A DNA stretch of 64,000 bases from Parafrankia sp041008525 (GTDB lineage: Bacteria; Actinomycetota; Actinomycetes; Frankiales; Frankiaceae). Below are positions 8,391 to 16,021 of the stretch, one piece after another; within the stretch, counting starts at the first letter, position 1; each line of letters begins with the position of its first letter. The notes under the pieces were generated by a model. The model was given only the letters and a program-made list of their open reading frames with translations. It did not search any database and had not been told where the DNA came from. The position numbers and the translations under genes are program-made. The DNA lies in NCBI RefSeq assembly GCF_041008525.1, contig NZ_JBFLUG010000005.1, forward strand, positions 62,001-126,000, read 5' to 3'.

Positions 8391-8948
8391 TGGATCCTCC
8401 GGCTTTCCTTCGTCCGCCGTCCGCCATGGCTGATGCGGACGGACGCCGCGTGGTCCCCCCGGTTCCCCTCGGTGCATCCGACGCCATCGGCATCCGATCG
8501 GGTCGTTCACACAACGACGAAAGATCCGGCGGCCACATCGTAGGCCTTCCGACCAGGTGCGCCATATCCGGTAGCGGACATCCGTATCAGAAGGCGGACA
8601 CCATCAGGAGCCCCGCGCCCGACCGGCCACGCGGGCCCGGTGTATGTCGTCGGGCCGGAAACGGCACCGGAGAAATGCCGCAGGCCGGTAGCGAGCCGAT
8701 GAAGCAGAGACGCGGCGCGGGGTATCGGGTGCGGAGTATCTCGGATGCCCGGCCGCGCTAATCAGTCCCGTACGCGGCGATCAGGGTGCACAAACGAAAA
8801 GACCTCCGTGTCGACCCGGATCTTTTCCGTGTTCTGGCGCCGGCCGGTGTCCGGGTCGACATCCACGAATGCGCGACGCTTCGACACACCTCGATACCCG
8901 CACCTGGCCTCCCACTCCCGCCCGCGGCCACCCGGGCACGGACGGTGC
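8391..8948. other. Intergenic region between the fusion gene and meaB
   Basis: 558 bp without a convincing gene; short overlapping frames lack a ribosome site or recognisable product. It must hold the promoter of the leftward fusion gene. The only clear structure is the GAAAAGA/TCTTTTC hairpin described separately. The stretch near 8580-8620 is less G+C-rich than its surroundings. Confidence 0.6.
8796..8827 (-). terminator. Hairpin with U-rich tail after the mut operon
   Basis: GAAAAGA (8796-8802) and TCTTTTC (8821-8827) form an inverted repeat with some further pairing of CC/GG inside. In the leftward transcript the right arm ends in TCTTTTCGTTTG, a U-rich run that is rare in this genome. 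It lies about 120 bp past the meaB stop. Confidence 0.5.
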
Positions 8949-9935
8949 CTACGCGTCGAACGCCTCGAGGATGGCGTCGGCGGCGAGGCTGGGGGTCAGC
9001 GCACCGTCGCGGACCCGGCGCTCGATGTCGGCGGTCACCGCCTGGACGCCGGGGTGGTCACGCAGGCGGGTCAGCAGCCGGTCCTGGACCATCGCCCACG
9101 TCCAGTCGACCTGCTGGCGGCGGCGGCGCGCGGCGAGCTCCCCGGACGCGTCCAGGGTGTCCTGGTGCTTGATGACCTGCGCCCACACCGTGTCCAGGCC
9201 GGTCCGCTCAGCGGCGCTGCAGGTCAGAACCGGTGTCTGCCAGTCGCGGGCGCCGCCCTGCAGGAGCCGGATCGCACCGGCGAGCTCGCGGGCGGCCCGG
9301 CGGGCGTCCAGCTCGTGCGGCCCGTCGGCCTTGTTGACGGCGATGACGTCCGCCAGCTCCAGGACGCCCTTCTTGATGCCCTGGAGCTGGTCGCCGGTCC
9401 GGGCCAGGGTCAGGAACAGGAACGTGTCGACCATGTCGGCGACCGTGGTCTCGGACTGGCCGACCCCGACCGTCTCGACAAGAACCACGTCGTAGCCGGC
9501 CGCCTCCATGATGACCATGGCCTCACGGGTGGCCTTCGCGACACCGCCCAGCGTTCCCGCGGTCGGCGACGGGCGGATGAAGGCCGCCGGATCGGCGGAC
9601 AGATCCGCCATCCGCGTCTTGTCACCGAGGATGCTGCCGCCGGTGCGGGTGGAGGACGGGTCGACCGCGAGCACCGCCACCTGGTGGCCCTTCGCGGTGA
9701 GCGTCGTCCCGAGCGCGTCGATGAACGTCGACTTGCCCACCCCGGGCACGCCGGTGATCCCCACCCGCCGCGCCTTGCCGGCGTGCGGGAGGAGGGTCAC
9801 CAGCAGCTTCTGCGCGGCCTCGCGGTGGTCGGGCCGACTCGACTCGACCAGCGTGACGGCCCGCGCGATCCACATCCTGGACGACGCGAGGACGCCGTCG
9901 GCGTACTCGGCGACGTCGACGACCCGCCGTGCCAC
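8949..9935 (-). CDS. meaB: Methylmalonyl-CoA mutase-associated GTPase MeaB
   Basis: 328-residue G3E-family P-loop GTPase (also annotated ArgK) that guards and reloads the adenosylcobalamin site of methylmalonyl-CoA mutase. Visible motifs: Walker A GVPGVGKST (62-70), the switch region ETVGVGQSE and the base-specificity motif NKADG. Length is normal for the family. It is the last gene of mutA-mutB-meaB, starting five bases after the mutB stop, so it is almost certainly cotranscribed and coupled. The older arginine/ornithine-transport name for the family should not be used given this context. Confidence 0.95.
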   Translation of the reverse strand: MARRVVDVAEYADGVLASSRMWIARAVTLVESSRPDHREAAQKLLVTLLPHAGKARRVGITGVPGVGKSTFIDALGTTLTAKGHQVAVLAVDPSSTRTGGSILGDKTRMADLSADPAAFIRPSPTAGTLGGVAKATREAMVIMEAAGYDVVLVETVGVGQSETTVADMVDTFLFLTLARTGDQLQGIKKGVLELADVIAVNKADGPHELDARRAARELAGAIRLLQGGARDWQTPVLTCSAAERTGLDTVWAQVIKHQDTLDASGELAARRRRQQVDWTWAMVQDRLLTRLRDHPGVQAVTADIERRVRDGALTPSLAADAILEAFDA

Positions 9936-9940
9936 CGCGG

Positions 9941-12253
9941 TCAGGACGACTCGACGGGCCCGGCGGACCCAGCGGCCCCGGCCAGGCCGGCCGGCTCACC
10001 CGGCCCCGCCGGATCACCCGGCTCGGTGTGGCCGAGCTGCTCGGACAGGGTTTCCAGCAGCTCGATCGCCGCGTCCGCGATGACCGTTCCGGGTGGGAAG
10101 ATCGCGGCGGCACCGGCGGCACGCAGCGCGTCGAAGTCCTGCGGGGGGATGACCCCGCCGACGACGACGAGGATGTCGCCCCGGTCGAGAGCGGCCAGTT
10201 CCTCCTTGAGCGCGGGGACGAGGGTGAGGTGCCCGGCGGCCAGCGAGGACACCCCGATGATCTGCACGTCCGCCTCGACGGCCTGGCGGGCCACCTCGGC
10301 GGGCGTCTGGAACAGCGGGCCGACGTCCACGTCGAAGCCGATGTCGGCGAAGGCCGTGGCGATCACCTTCTGGCCGCGGTCGTGCCCGTCCTGCCCCATC
10401 TTGGCGACGAGGATGCGGGGGCGCCGGCCCTCGGCACGCTCGAAGGCGGCGGCGGCATCCCGGGCCGCGGCGATGTTCCCGGCCGGCCCGGCTTCGTCCC
10501 GGTACACACCGGAGATCGTACGGATCTGGCCGGAGTGGCGCCCGTAGACCTTCTCGAGGGCGTCGGAGATCTCCCCGACGGTGGCCTTGGCGCGGGCGGC
10601 GTCGACGGCCAGCGCGAGCAGGTTGTGGGACAGGTCGGCCGGCCGGCCGCCGCCCCGGGCCGCGTCGGCGGCGGCGGTGAGCGCGTGCAGCGCGGCCTCG
10701 ACGGCGGCGGTGTCACGCTCCTCCCGCAGCCGGCGCAGCTTCTCGACCTGGCCGGTCCGCACGGCGGAGTTGTCGACCTTGAGGACGTCGATGGCCTCGT
10801 CGGCGTCCACCCGGTACTTGTTGACGCCGACCAGCGGCTGGCGGCCGGCGTCGATGCGGGCCTGGGTGCGGGCCGCGGCCTCCTCGATGCGCATCTTGGG
10901 GATGCCGGCGTCGATCGCCTGCGCCATGCCGCCGGTGGACTCGACCTCGCTGATGTGCGCCCAGGCCTTGCGGGCCAGGTCGTAGGTCAGCCGCTCGACG
11001 TAGTGGCTGCCGCCCCACGGGTCGACCACCCGGGTGGTGCCGGACTCCTGCTGCAGCAGCAGCTGGGTGTTGCGGGCGATCCGGGCGGAGAAGTCGGTGG
11101 GCAGCGCCAGCGCCTCGTCGAGGGCGTTGGTGTGCAGGGACTGGGTGTGCCCCTGGGTGGCCGCCATCGCCTCGACGCAGGTGCGCACCACGTTGTTGAA
11201 GACGTCCTGGGCGGTCAGCGACCAGCCGGACGTCTGCGAGTGGGTGCGCAGGGATGTCGAGCGCGGGTTCTTCGGCTCGAACTGGTTGACGAGGCGCGCC
11301 CACAGCAGCCGGGCGGCGCGCATCTTGGCGACTTCCATGAAGAAGTTCATGCCGATTGCCCAGAAGAAGGACAGCCGCGGCGCGAAGGCGTCGATCGCGA
11401 GCCCGGCGCCCAGGCCGGCGCGGATGTACTCGACGCCGTCGGCGAGGGTGTAGGCGAGCTCCAGGTCGGCGGTCGCCCCCGCCTCCTGCATGTGGTAGCC
11501 GGAGATGGAGATCGAGTTGAACTTCGGCATCCGCTGCGAGGTGTACGCGAAGATGTCCGAGATGATCTGCATCGACGGCTGCGGCGGGTAGATGTAGGTG
11601 TTGCGGACCATGAACTCCTTGAGGATGTCGTTCTGGATGGTCCCGGCGAGCTGTTCCGGTGCCACCCCCTGCTCCTCGGCCGCCACGATGTAGAGCGCCA
11701 GCACCGGCAGCACGGCGCCGTTCATGGTCATCGAGACGCTCATCCGGTCCAGCGGGATGCCCTCGAAGAGCTGGCGCATGTCGTAGATCGAGTCGATGGC
11801 GACACCGGCCATGCCCACGTCGCCGGTGACACGCGGGTGGTCGCTGTCGTAGCCGCGGTGTGTCGGCAGGTCGAAGGCCACCGAGAGGCCCTTCTGGCCG
11901 GCGGCCAGGTTGCGCCGGTAGAAGGCGTTCGACTCGGACGCGGTGGAGAAGCCGGCGTACTGGCGGATCGTCCACGGCTGGGTCACGTACATCGCCGGGT
12001 ACGGGCCGCGCAGGTAGGGCGCGGCACCCGGGTAGGTGCCCAGGAAGTCGAGGCCGGCGGTGTCGGCCGCGGTGTAGAGCGGCTTCACCGCGATGCCCTC
12101 GGGCGTGTCCCAGGTCAGGGCGTCGACGTCCTTGCCGGTGGCCTCCTCCAGCGCGGCCCGCCAGCGGGCCTCGTCGGCGTCGGCCCCCGCGGGCGCGCCC
12201 AGGGCGATCTCGGAGAAGTCGGGGATCCCGGAGAAGTCGGAGATCGAGGACAT
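9941..12253 (-). CDS. mutB: Methylmalonyl-CoA mutase, large (catalytic) subunit
   Basis: 770 residues. It interconverts (R)-methylmalonyl-CoA and succinyl-CoA with adenosylcobalamin, as a heterodimer with MutA. The TIM-barrel substrate half shows the conserved YAGFSTASESN and FDLPTHRGYDSDHP segments; the C-terminal cobalamin domain has the base-off motif DGHDRG (His624 ligates cobalt) and the GVSSLAAGH segment. I chose the ATG at 12253 because it overlaps the mutA stop by one base (TGATG) and matches the family N-terminus; an ORF start 69 codons upstream would lie within mutA. The enzyme links odd-chain fatty acid, propionate and branched-chain amino acid breakdown to the TCA cycle, or supplies methylmalonyl-CoA in reverse. 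Confidence 0.97.
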   Translation of the reverse strand: MSSISDFSGIPDFSEIALGAPAGADADEARWRAALEEATGKDVDALTWDTPEGIAVKPLYTAADTAGLDFLGTYPGAAPYLRGPYPAMYVTQPWTIRQYAGFSTASESNAFYRRNLAAGQKGLSVAFDLPTHRGYDSDHPRVTGDVGMAGVAIDSIYDMRQLFEGIPLDRMSVSMTMNGAVLPVLALYIVAAEEQGVAPEQLAGTIQNDILKEFMVRNTYIYPPQPSMQIISDIFAYTSQRMPKFNSISISGYHMQEAGATADLELAYTLADGVEYIRAGLGAGLAIDAFAPRLSFFWAIGMNFFMEVAKMRAARLLWARLVNQFEPKNPRSTSLRTHSQTSGWSLTAQDVFNNVVRTCVEAMAATQGHTQSLHTNALDEALALPTDFSARIARNTQLLLQQESGTTRVVDPWGGSHYVERLTYDLARKAWAHISEVESTGGMAQAIDAGIPKMRIEEAAARTQARIDAGRQPLVGVNKYRVDADEAIDVLKVDNSAVRTGQVEKLRRLREERDTAAVEAALHALTAAADAARGGGRPADLSHNLLALAVDAARAKATVGEISDALEKVYGRHSGQIRTISGVYRDEAGPAGNIAAARDAAAAFERAEGRRPRILVAKMGQDGHDRGQKVIATAFADIGFDVDVGPLFQTPAEVARQAVEADVQIIGVSSLAAGHLTLVPALKEELAALDRGDILVVVGGVIPPQDFDALRAAGAAAIFPPGTVIADAAIELLETLSEQLGHTEPGDPAGPGEPAGLAGAAGSAGPVESS

Positions 12254-14142
12254 CAGGCCACTCCCGCCTCTGCCAGTGTCGTGCGCAGCACCTCGACGGC
12301 GTTGCAGCCGGCGAAGACGTACCCGGTCACCCCGGCGGCGGCATCGGTCTCCGCCCGGGCGCCGGCCTTGCCGGCCAGCCAGACCCGCGCGGCCCCCGCC
12401 GCGCGCAGCGCCTCGGCGACCGGGGCCGCCCATTCGCTGTACACCTTGTCCGCCGAGCACAGGCAGGCGACCTTCGCGCCGGACGCCGTGAACGCGGCGG
12501 CGATGGCCGCCGGGTCCGTGCCCGGGCCCCCGGCCGGGGTCTCCAGGCCGCCCGCCTGGAACAGGTTCGCGGCGAACGTCGACCGGCCGGTGAACGCCGA
12601 CACGCTGCCGATCGTCGCCAGGAAGACCACGGGCCGGGCACCGGTCGCCGCGAGGTGGGCGTCGGAGCGGGCCCGCAGCTCCTCGTAGTCCTGGTCGTAG
12701 GTGATCGTCGGCAGGCCACCGGCCGCCGCCGCCGCGGGCGGGGCGGGGCGGCGTTCGGGCAGCGACTCGGCCAGGTTCGGGAACTCGCTCACCCCGGTCA
12801 GCGGATCCCGGCGGTGCGCCAGCGCGTCCGCGCGGGCCGCCCAGGTGGCCGCGAGGCGGCCCCGCAGCGACCCGTCGGCCAGCGCGGCCGCGATGCCGCC
12901 GGCCCGCTCGATCTCGGTGAAGACGGCCCAGGCCGCCGCCGCGAGCTGGTCGGTGAGCGTCTCGACGTACCAGGACCCGCCGGCCGGGTCGACCACCCGG
13001 ATCAGACTCGACTCCTCCTGGAGCAGGGTCTGGGTGTTGCGCGCGATGCGGCGGGAGAAGTCGTCGGCGAGCCCGAGGCGGGCGTCGAACGGCAGGACCG
13101 TCACCGCGTCAGCGCCACCGACCCCGGCACCGAAGCAGGCGACCGTCGTGCGCAGCATGTTCACCCACGGGTCGCGGCGCGTCATCATCGCCGACGAGGT
13201 GACCGCGTGCTGGCGCTGCGCCCGCTGCTCGGGAGCCGCCCCGCAGACCTCCGCCACCCGCGCCCACAGCCGCCGCGCCGCCCGCAGCTTCGCGATCGTG
13301 AGGAACTGGTCGGCGTTCGCCGCGTAACGGAACTCCAGCTGGCCCAGCGCCTCGGCCAGACCCAGCCCGGCGCCGGTCAGCTCACGCAGGTAGGCGACCC
13401 CGGCGGCGATCGAGGCGCCGAGCTCCTCGGCGTCGCTGCCACCGGCATCGTGGTATGCGCGGGCGTCGACGACCACCGTGCGCAGCCGCGGGTACTCGGC
13501 CGCCACCCGCGGCGCCAGCGCCCGCACCGCCGTGAAGTCGGGCGTGGCCCCCGTCCGCGCCGTCAGCCCCAGCGGGTCGGCGCCGAGCACTCCGCTCAGC
13601 TGGGACGCCGGGACATCACGCTCGCCGGCCAGTGCCAGGAACGCCTCCGCGGCCGGCTCGGTGAGCGGGCCGGCGTCCAGGATGACCGGGGCAAGATCGA
13701 GGTAGACCTCGCGCAGCACCTCGGCGAGCCCGTCCACCGGCAGGCCCGCCGGGCCGAGCCGCAGCCACAGGGACGTCACGCCGTTCTCCAGGTCGGCGAG
13801 AACCGCCTGGGCCGTGGCCTTCGGATCAGGATGCGCGTGCAGGGCACGGACGTCCCAGCCGTCGGTGTTCGCGCCCTGCGGTCGCCCGCCGCGCACGAAC
13901 GGGGCCAGGCCGGGCAGGCCGGACGGATCCAGCCTCGCACCGTCGGCCGCGTCGTAGAGCGGGCGGATGCTGATCCCCTCGTAGGTCGAGGTCGCGATCA
14001 GGTCCTCGGCCTCGCCCGGGCCGGTGCCCTCACCCGCGATCCCGGATTTACGCAGTACGCCGAGGACGAGGCGGCGCCACTCGTCCCTGGTCGCGCCCGG
14101 GAAATCGGCGGCGAACTCCAGCTCCACCGGTGGAACGGTCAT
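12253..14142 (-). CDS. mutA: Methylmalonyl-CoA mutase, small (non-catalytic) subunit
   Basis: 629 residues, homologous to MutB but with the cobalamin-ligating motif lost: where MutB has DGHDRG this protein reads LATIGSVSAFTGR. That is the expected structural role of the small subunit in the actinobacterial heterodimer. The barrel half is recognisable by LFDARLGLADDFSRRIARNTQ and VVDPAGGSWYVE, paralogous to segments of MutB. The ATG at 14142 gives the usual N-terminus (MTVPPVELEF); the upstream ORF start at 14217 would add 25 residues without a likeness. It is first in the operon and its stop overlaps the mutB start. Confidence 0.95.
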   Translation of the reverse strand: MTVPPVELEFAADFPGATRDEWRRLVLGVLRKSGIAGEGTGPGEAEDLIATSTYEGISIRPLYDAADGARLDPSGLPGLAPFVRGGRPQGANTDGWDVRALHAHPDPKATAQAVLADLENGVTSLWLRLGPAGLPVDGLAEVLREVYLDLAPVILDAGPLTEPAAEAFLALAGERDVPASQLSGVLGADPLGLTARTGATPDFTAVRALAPRVAAEYPRLRTVVVDARAYHDAGGSDAEELGASIAAGVAYLRELTGAGLGLAEALGQLEFRYAANADQFLTIAKLRAARRLWARVAEVCGAAPEQRAQRQHAVTSSAMMTRRDPWVNMLRTTVACFGAGVGGADAVTVLPFDARLGLADDFSRRIARNTQTLLQEESSLIRVVDPAGGSWYVETLTDQLAAAAWAVFTEIERAGGIAAALADGSLRGRLAATWAARADALAHRRDPLTGVSEFPNLAESLPERRPAPPAAAAAGGLPTITYDQDYEELRARSDAHLAATGARPVVFLATIGSVSAFTGRSTFAANLFQAGGLETPAGGPGTDPAAIAAAFTASGAKVACLCSADKVYSEWAAPVAEALRAAGAARVWLAGKAGARAETDAAAGVTGYVFAGCNAVEVLRTTLAEAGVA

Positions 14143-14349
14143 GGGACGGAATCGTAGGGGCCCAGAGCCCCACGGGCCCGGAATGTTTCGCCCGTCACAG
14201 CTGGTCGGACCGGTCACGGCGGCCCCGGCCCCATGCTGCGCCCCCGCCGACGGCGTGTCCGGTCGTCGGTGGCGCCCGTCCTGGTGGGCCGCCTGCGACC
14301 CGTCTGCGACCCCTCTTCGGCCCGCCGACGGCCGGCGCGGTTCCCCGGG

Positions 14350-15216
14350 TCAGCCGCGGATCAGCAGCACCACGGCGACGACAACACCCAGCACGACCAC
14401 ACCGGTGCGCAGCACCGGCGCGGGCAGCAGCCTCGCCACCCGTGCCCCGAGCACCCCGCCGCAGGCCGACGTCACCAACAGAATCCCGGCGAACGCCCAG
14501 GCCACCTGCGCCGTCACCAGGAAGACCACGACCCCGACCGCGTTCACGCCGAACGAGAGCAGGGTCTTGAGGGCGTTCGTCCGCTGCAGCTCGTCAACGA
14601 GCAGGATGCCCAGGACGCCGAGCAGCAGCACCCCGAGGCCGGCGCCGAAATAGGACCCGTACGCCCCGGCGACGAACACACCGATCCTCGTCGGCCAGGT
14701 GATGCCGGCACCCGCGGCCGCGGGTGCCGCCGCCGCCGGTGCCGCCGCCGCCGCTGGTGGTGGTGGCGGTGGCGTACCGCTCAGCGCAGCGGCGGGAGGG
14801 TGGGCGGCGGTCGACGCCACCGCCGCGGCCCGGCGGCGGGCGACCAGCGCGGCCAGCCGGGACTGCACGGCCAGCAGCAGGCAGGCGGCCAGGACGAGGA
14901 ACGGTACGGCGGTCTTGAAACCGTCGGACGGCGTCAGCAGCAGGATGACGGCACCGACCAGGCCGCCCAGCAGCGCGGCCGGGCCCAGCGCCTTCAACCG
15001 GTAGGCCTGCCCGCGCAGCTCGTTGCGGTAGCCGAGCGCCCCACCGGCGTAGCCGGTGACGAGGCCGACCGAGGAGGTGATGTTGGCGGTCAGCGCCGGC
15101 ACTCCGGTGGCCAGCAGCGCGGGGAAGGCGATCAGGGTGCCTCCGCCGGCGATGGCGTTCACGGCACCGGCGAGCAGCCCGCCCCCCGCGACGAGGGCCG
15201 CGTCGGCTGGTCCCAC
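14350..15216 (-). CDS. TauE/SafE-family sulfite/organosulfonate exporter-like membrane protein
   Basis: 288 residues, mostly hydrophobic, with about eight predicted membrane helices arranged as two repeats. The first repeat has GGGLLAGAVNAIAGGGTLIAFP, the hallmark of the TauE/SafE (DUF81) family, and the second has the related GAYGSYFGAGLGVLLLG. The family moves sulfite, sulfoacetate or similar anions, but many members have no known substrate and there is no sulfur gene nearby. A central Pro/Ala-rich loop (about 20 Ala/Pro/Gly residues, around 14690-14790) is an odd insertion between the halves. The GTG at 15216 has GGAG five bases upstream; the ORF extends 31 codons further without a ribosome site. 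Confidence 0.85.
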   Translation of the reverse strand: MGPADAALVAGGGLLAGAVNAIAGGGTLIAFPALLATGVPALTANITSSVGLVTGYAGGALGYRNELRGQAYRLKALGPAALLGGLVGAVILLLTPSDGFKTAVPFLVLAACLLLAVQSRLAALVARRRAAAVASTAAHPPAAALSGTPPPPPPAAAAAPAAAAPAAAGAGITWPTRIGVFVAGAYGSYFGAGLGVLLLGVLGILLVDELQRTNALKTLLSFGVNAVGVVVFLVTAQVAWAFAGILLVTSACGGVLGARVARLLPAPVLRTGVVVLGVVVAVVLLIRG

Positions 15217-15416
15217 GGGTACTCCGTCCGGTCGTGGCCGGCCGCTGTCGGCCCGCCACCCGCCGGACCCGCCGCGGCGCGGCCACGCCACGGTGGCCGC
15301 CGGCCTCACCCTGGTCCGATGACTCCGCCTCTGCCAGGGATTGCGGCCCAGCTCACGGTCTCACCAGCCCGGAAGACTCAGACGGTCACCGAGACCACCA
15401 GCCACCTGGCGCTGGG

Positions 15417-15872
15417 TCAGAGATCGAACTCCTCCGGGTTGATCCCCACCGCGAAACACGCCTCGCGGACGATCGCCTGCTCGGTCTTGTCGAAGTTGCC
15501 GTCGGCGCCACCGATCACGATCCCGATCTGGATCACCGCGCGCGCCTCGGTCGGCTTCTTCTTGACCTTGCCGATCTCCTGCAGGACGGACACCTTGCCG
15601 AAGTCGAAGTCGGCCTGCAGCTTCCCGAGGTAGTCGTTGAACCGGCGCTGGAGATCGTCCGCGGCGAAGTTGGACAGGACGTCGTTGCTGACGATCAACG
15701 AGGCGACCCGCTGGCGCTCGGCCGGGTCGATGGTGCCGTCCGCGGCGGCGACGAGCGCGCACATCGCCATGCTCGCGTCCCGGAACGCGCCGCTCTTGAG
15801 GTCGTTCTTCTTCGCGTTGAGCTGGCCCTGCATGCTCTGCGCGGACTGCCGTAGCTGGTTCCAGATCGGCAC
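15417..15872 (-). CDS. TerB-like (tellurite resistance family) protein
   Basis: 151-residue soluble, mainly helical protein. The metal-binding TerB core is visible as two acidic loops in helical hairpins, AADGTIDPAERQR and GADGNFDKTEQA. The N-terminal ~30 residues (polar, Lys/Gln-rich) match stand-alone TerB proteins. No terZ/terD/terC neighbour is present, so a tellurite role is not implied; TerB domains also occur in membrane-stress and phage-defence modules. It is likely monocistronic. The ATG at 15872 is followed by a normal family start (MPIWNQLR). Confidence 0.85.
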   Translation of the reverse strand: MPIWNQLRQSAQSMQGQLNAKKNDLKSGAFRDASMAMCALVAAADGTIDPAERQRVASLIVSNDVLSNFAADDLQRRFNDYLGKLQADFDFGKVSVLQEIGKVKKKPTEARAVIQIGIVIGGADGNFDKTEQAIVREACFAVGINPEEFDL

Positions 15873-16021
15873 CTGTGCTCCTTTGCCGGTGGCGTGTCCG
15901 GTATCGGCGGAGACCCTGTGGTCTCCGGTACGGGTCAGGTCAGGGCCGGGCCCCGCCCGAGCTAGGTCAAGCGTCCCACGAGGTCAACGGACGACAACCG
16001 GGCAATGCTCCCCCGCCGCGA

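Noticed and set aside
9929..12688. A 919-codon plus-strand frame over mutB and mutA
   Set aside because: Antisense shadow of well-supported mut genes; no ribosome site or protein likeness.
14143..14349. Cobalamin riboswitch ahead of mutA
   Set aside because: The mut operon depends on B12, so I looked for a B12-box-like sequence in this 207-bp gap and saw none.
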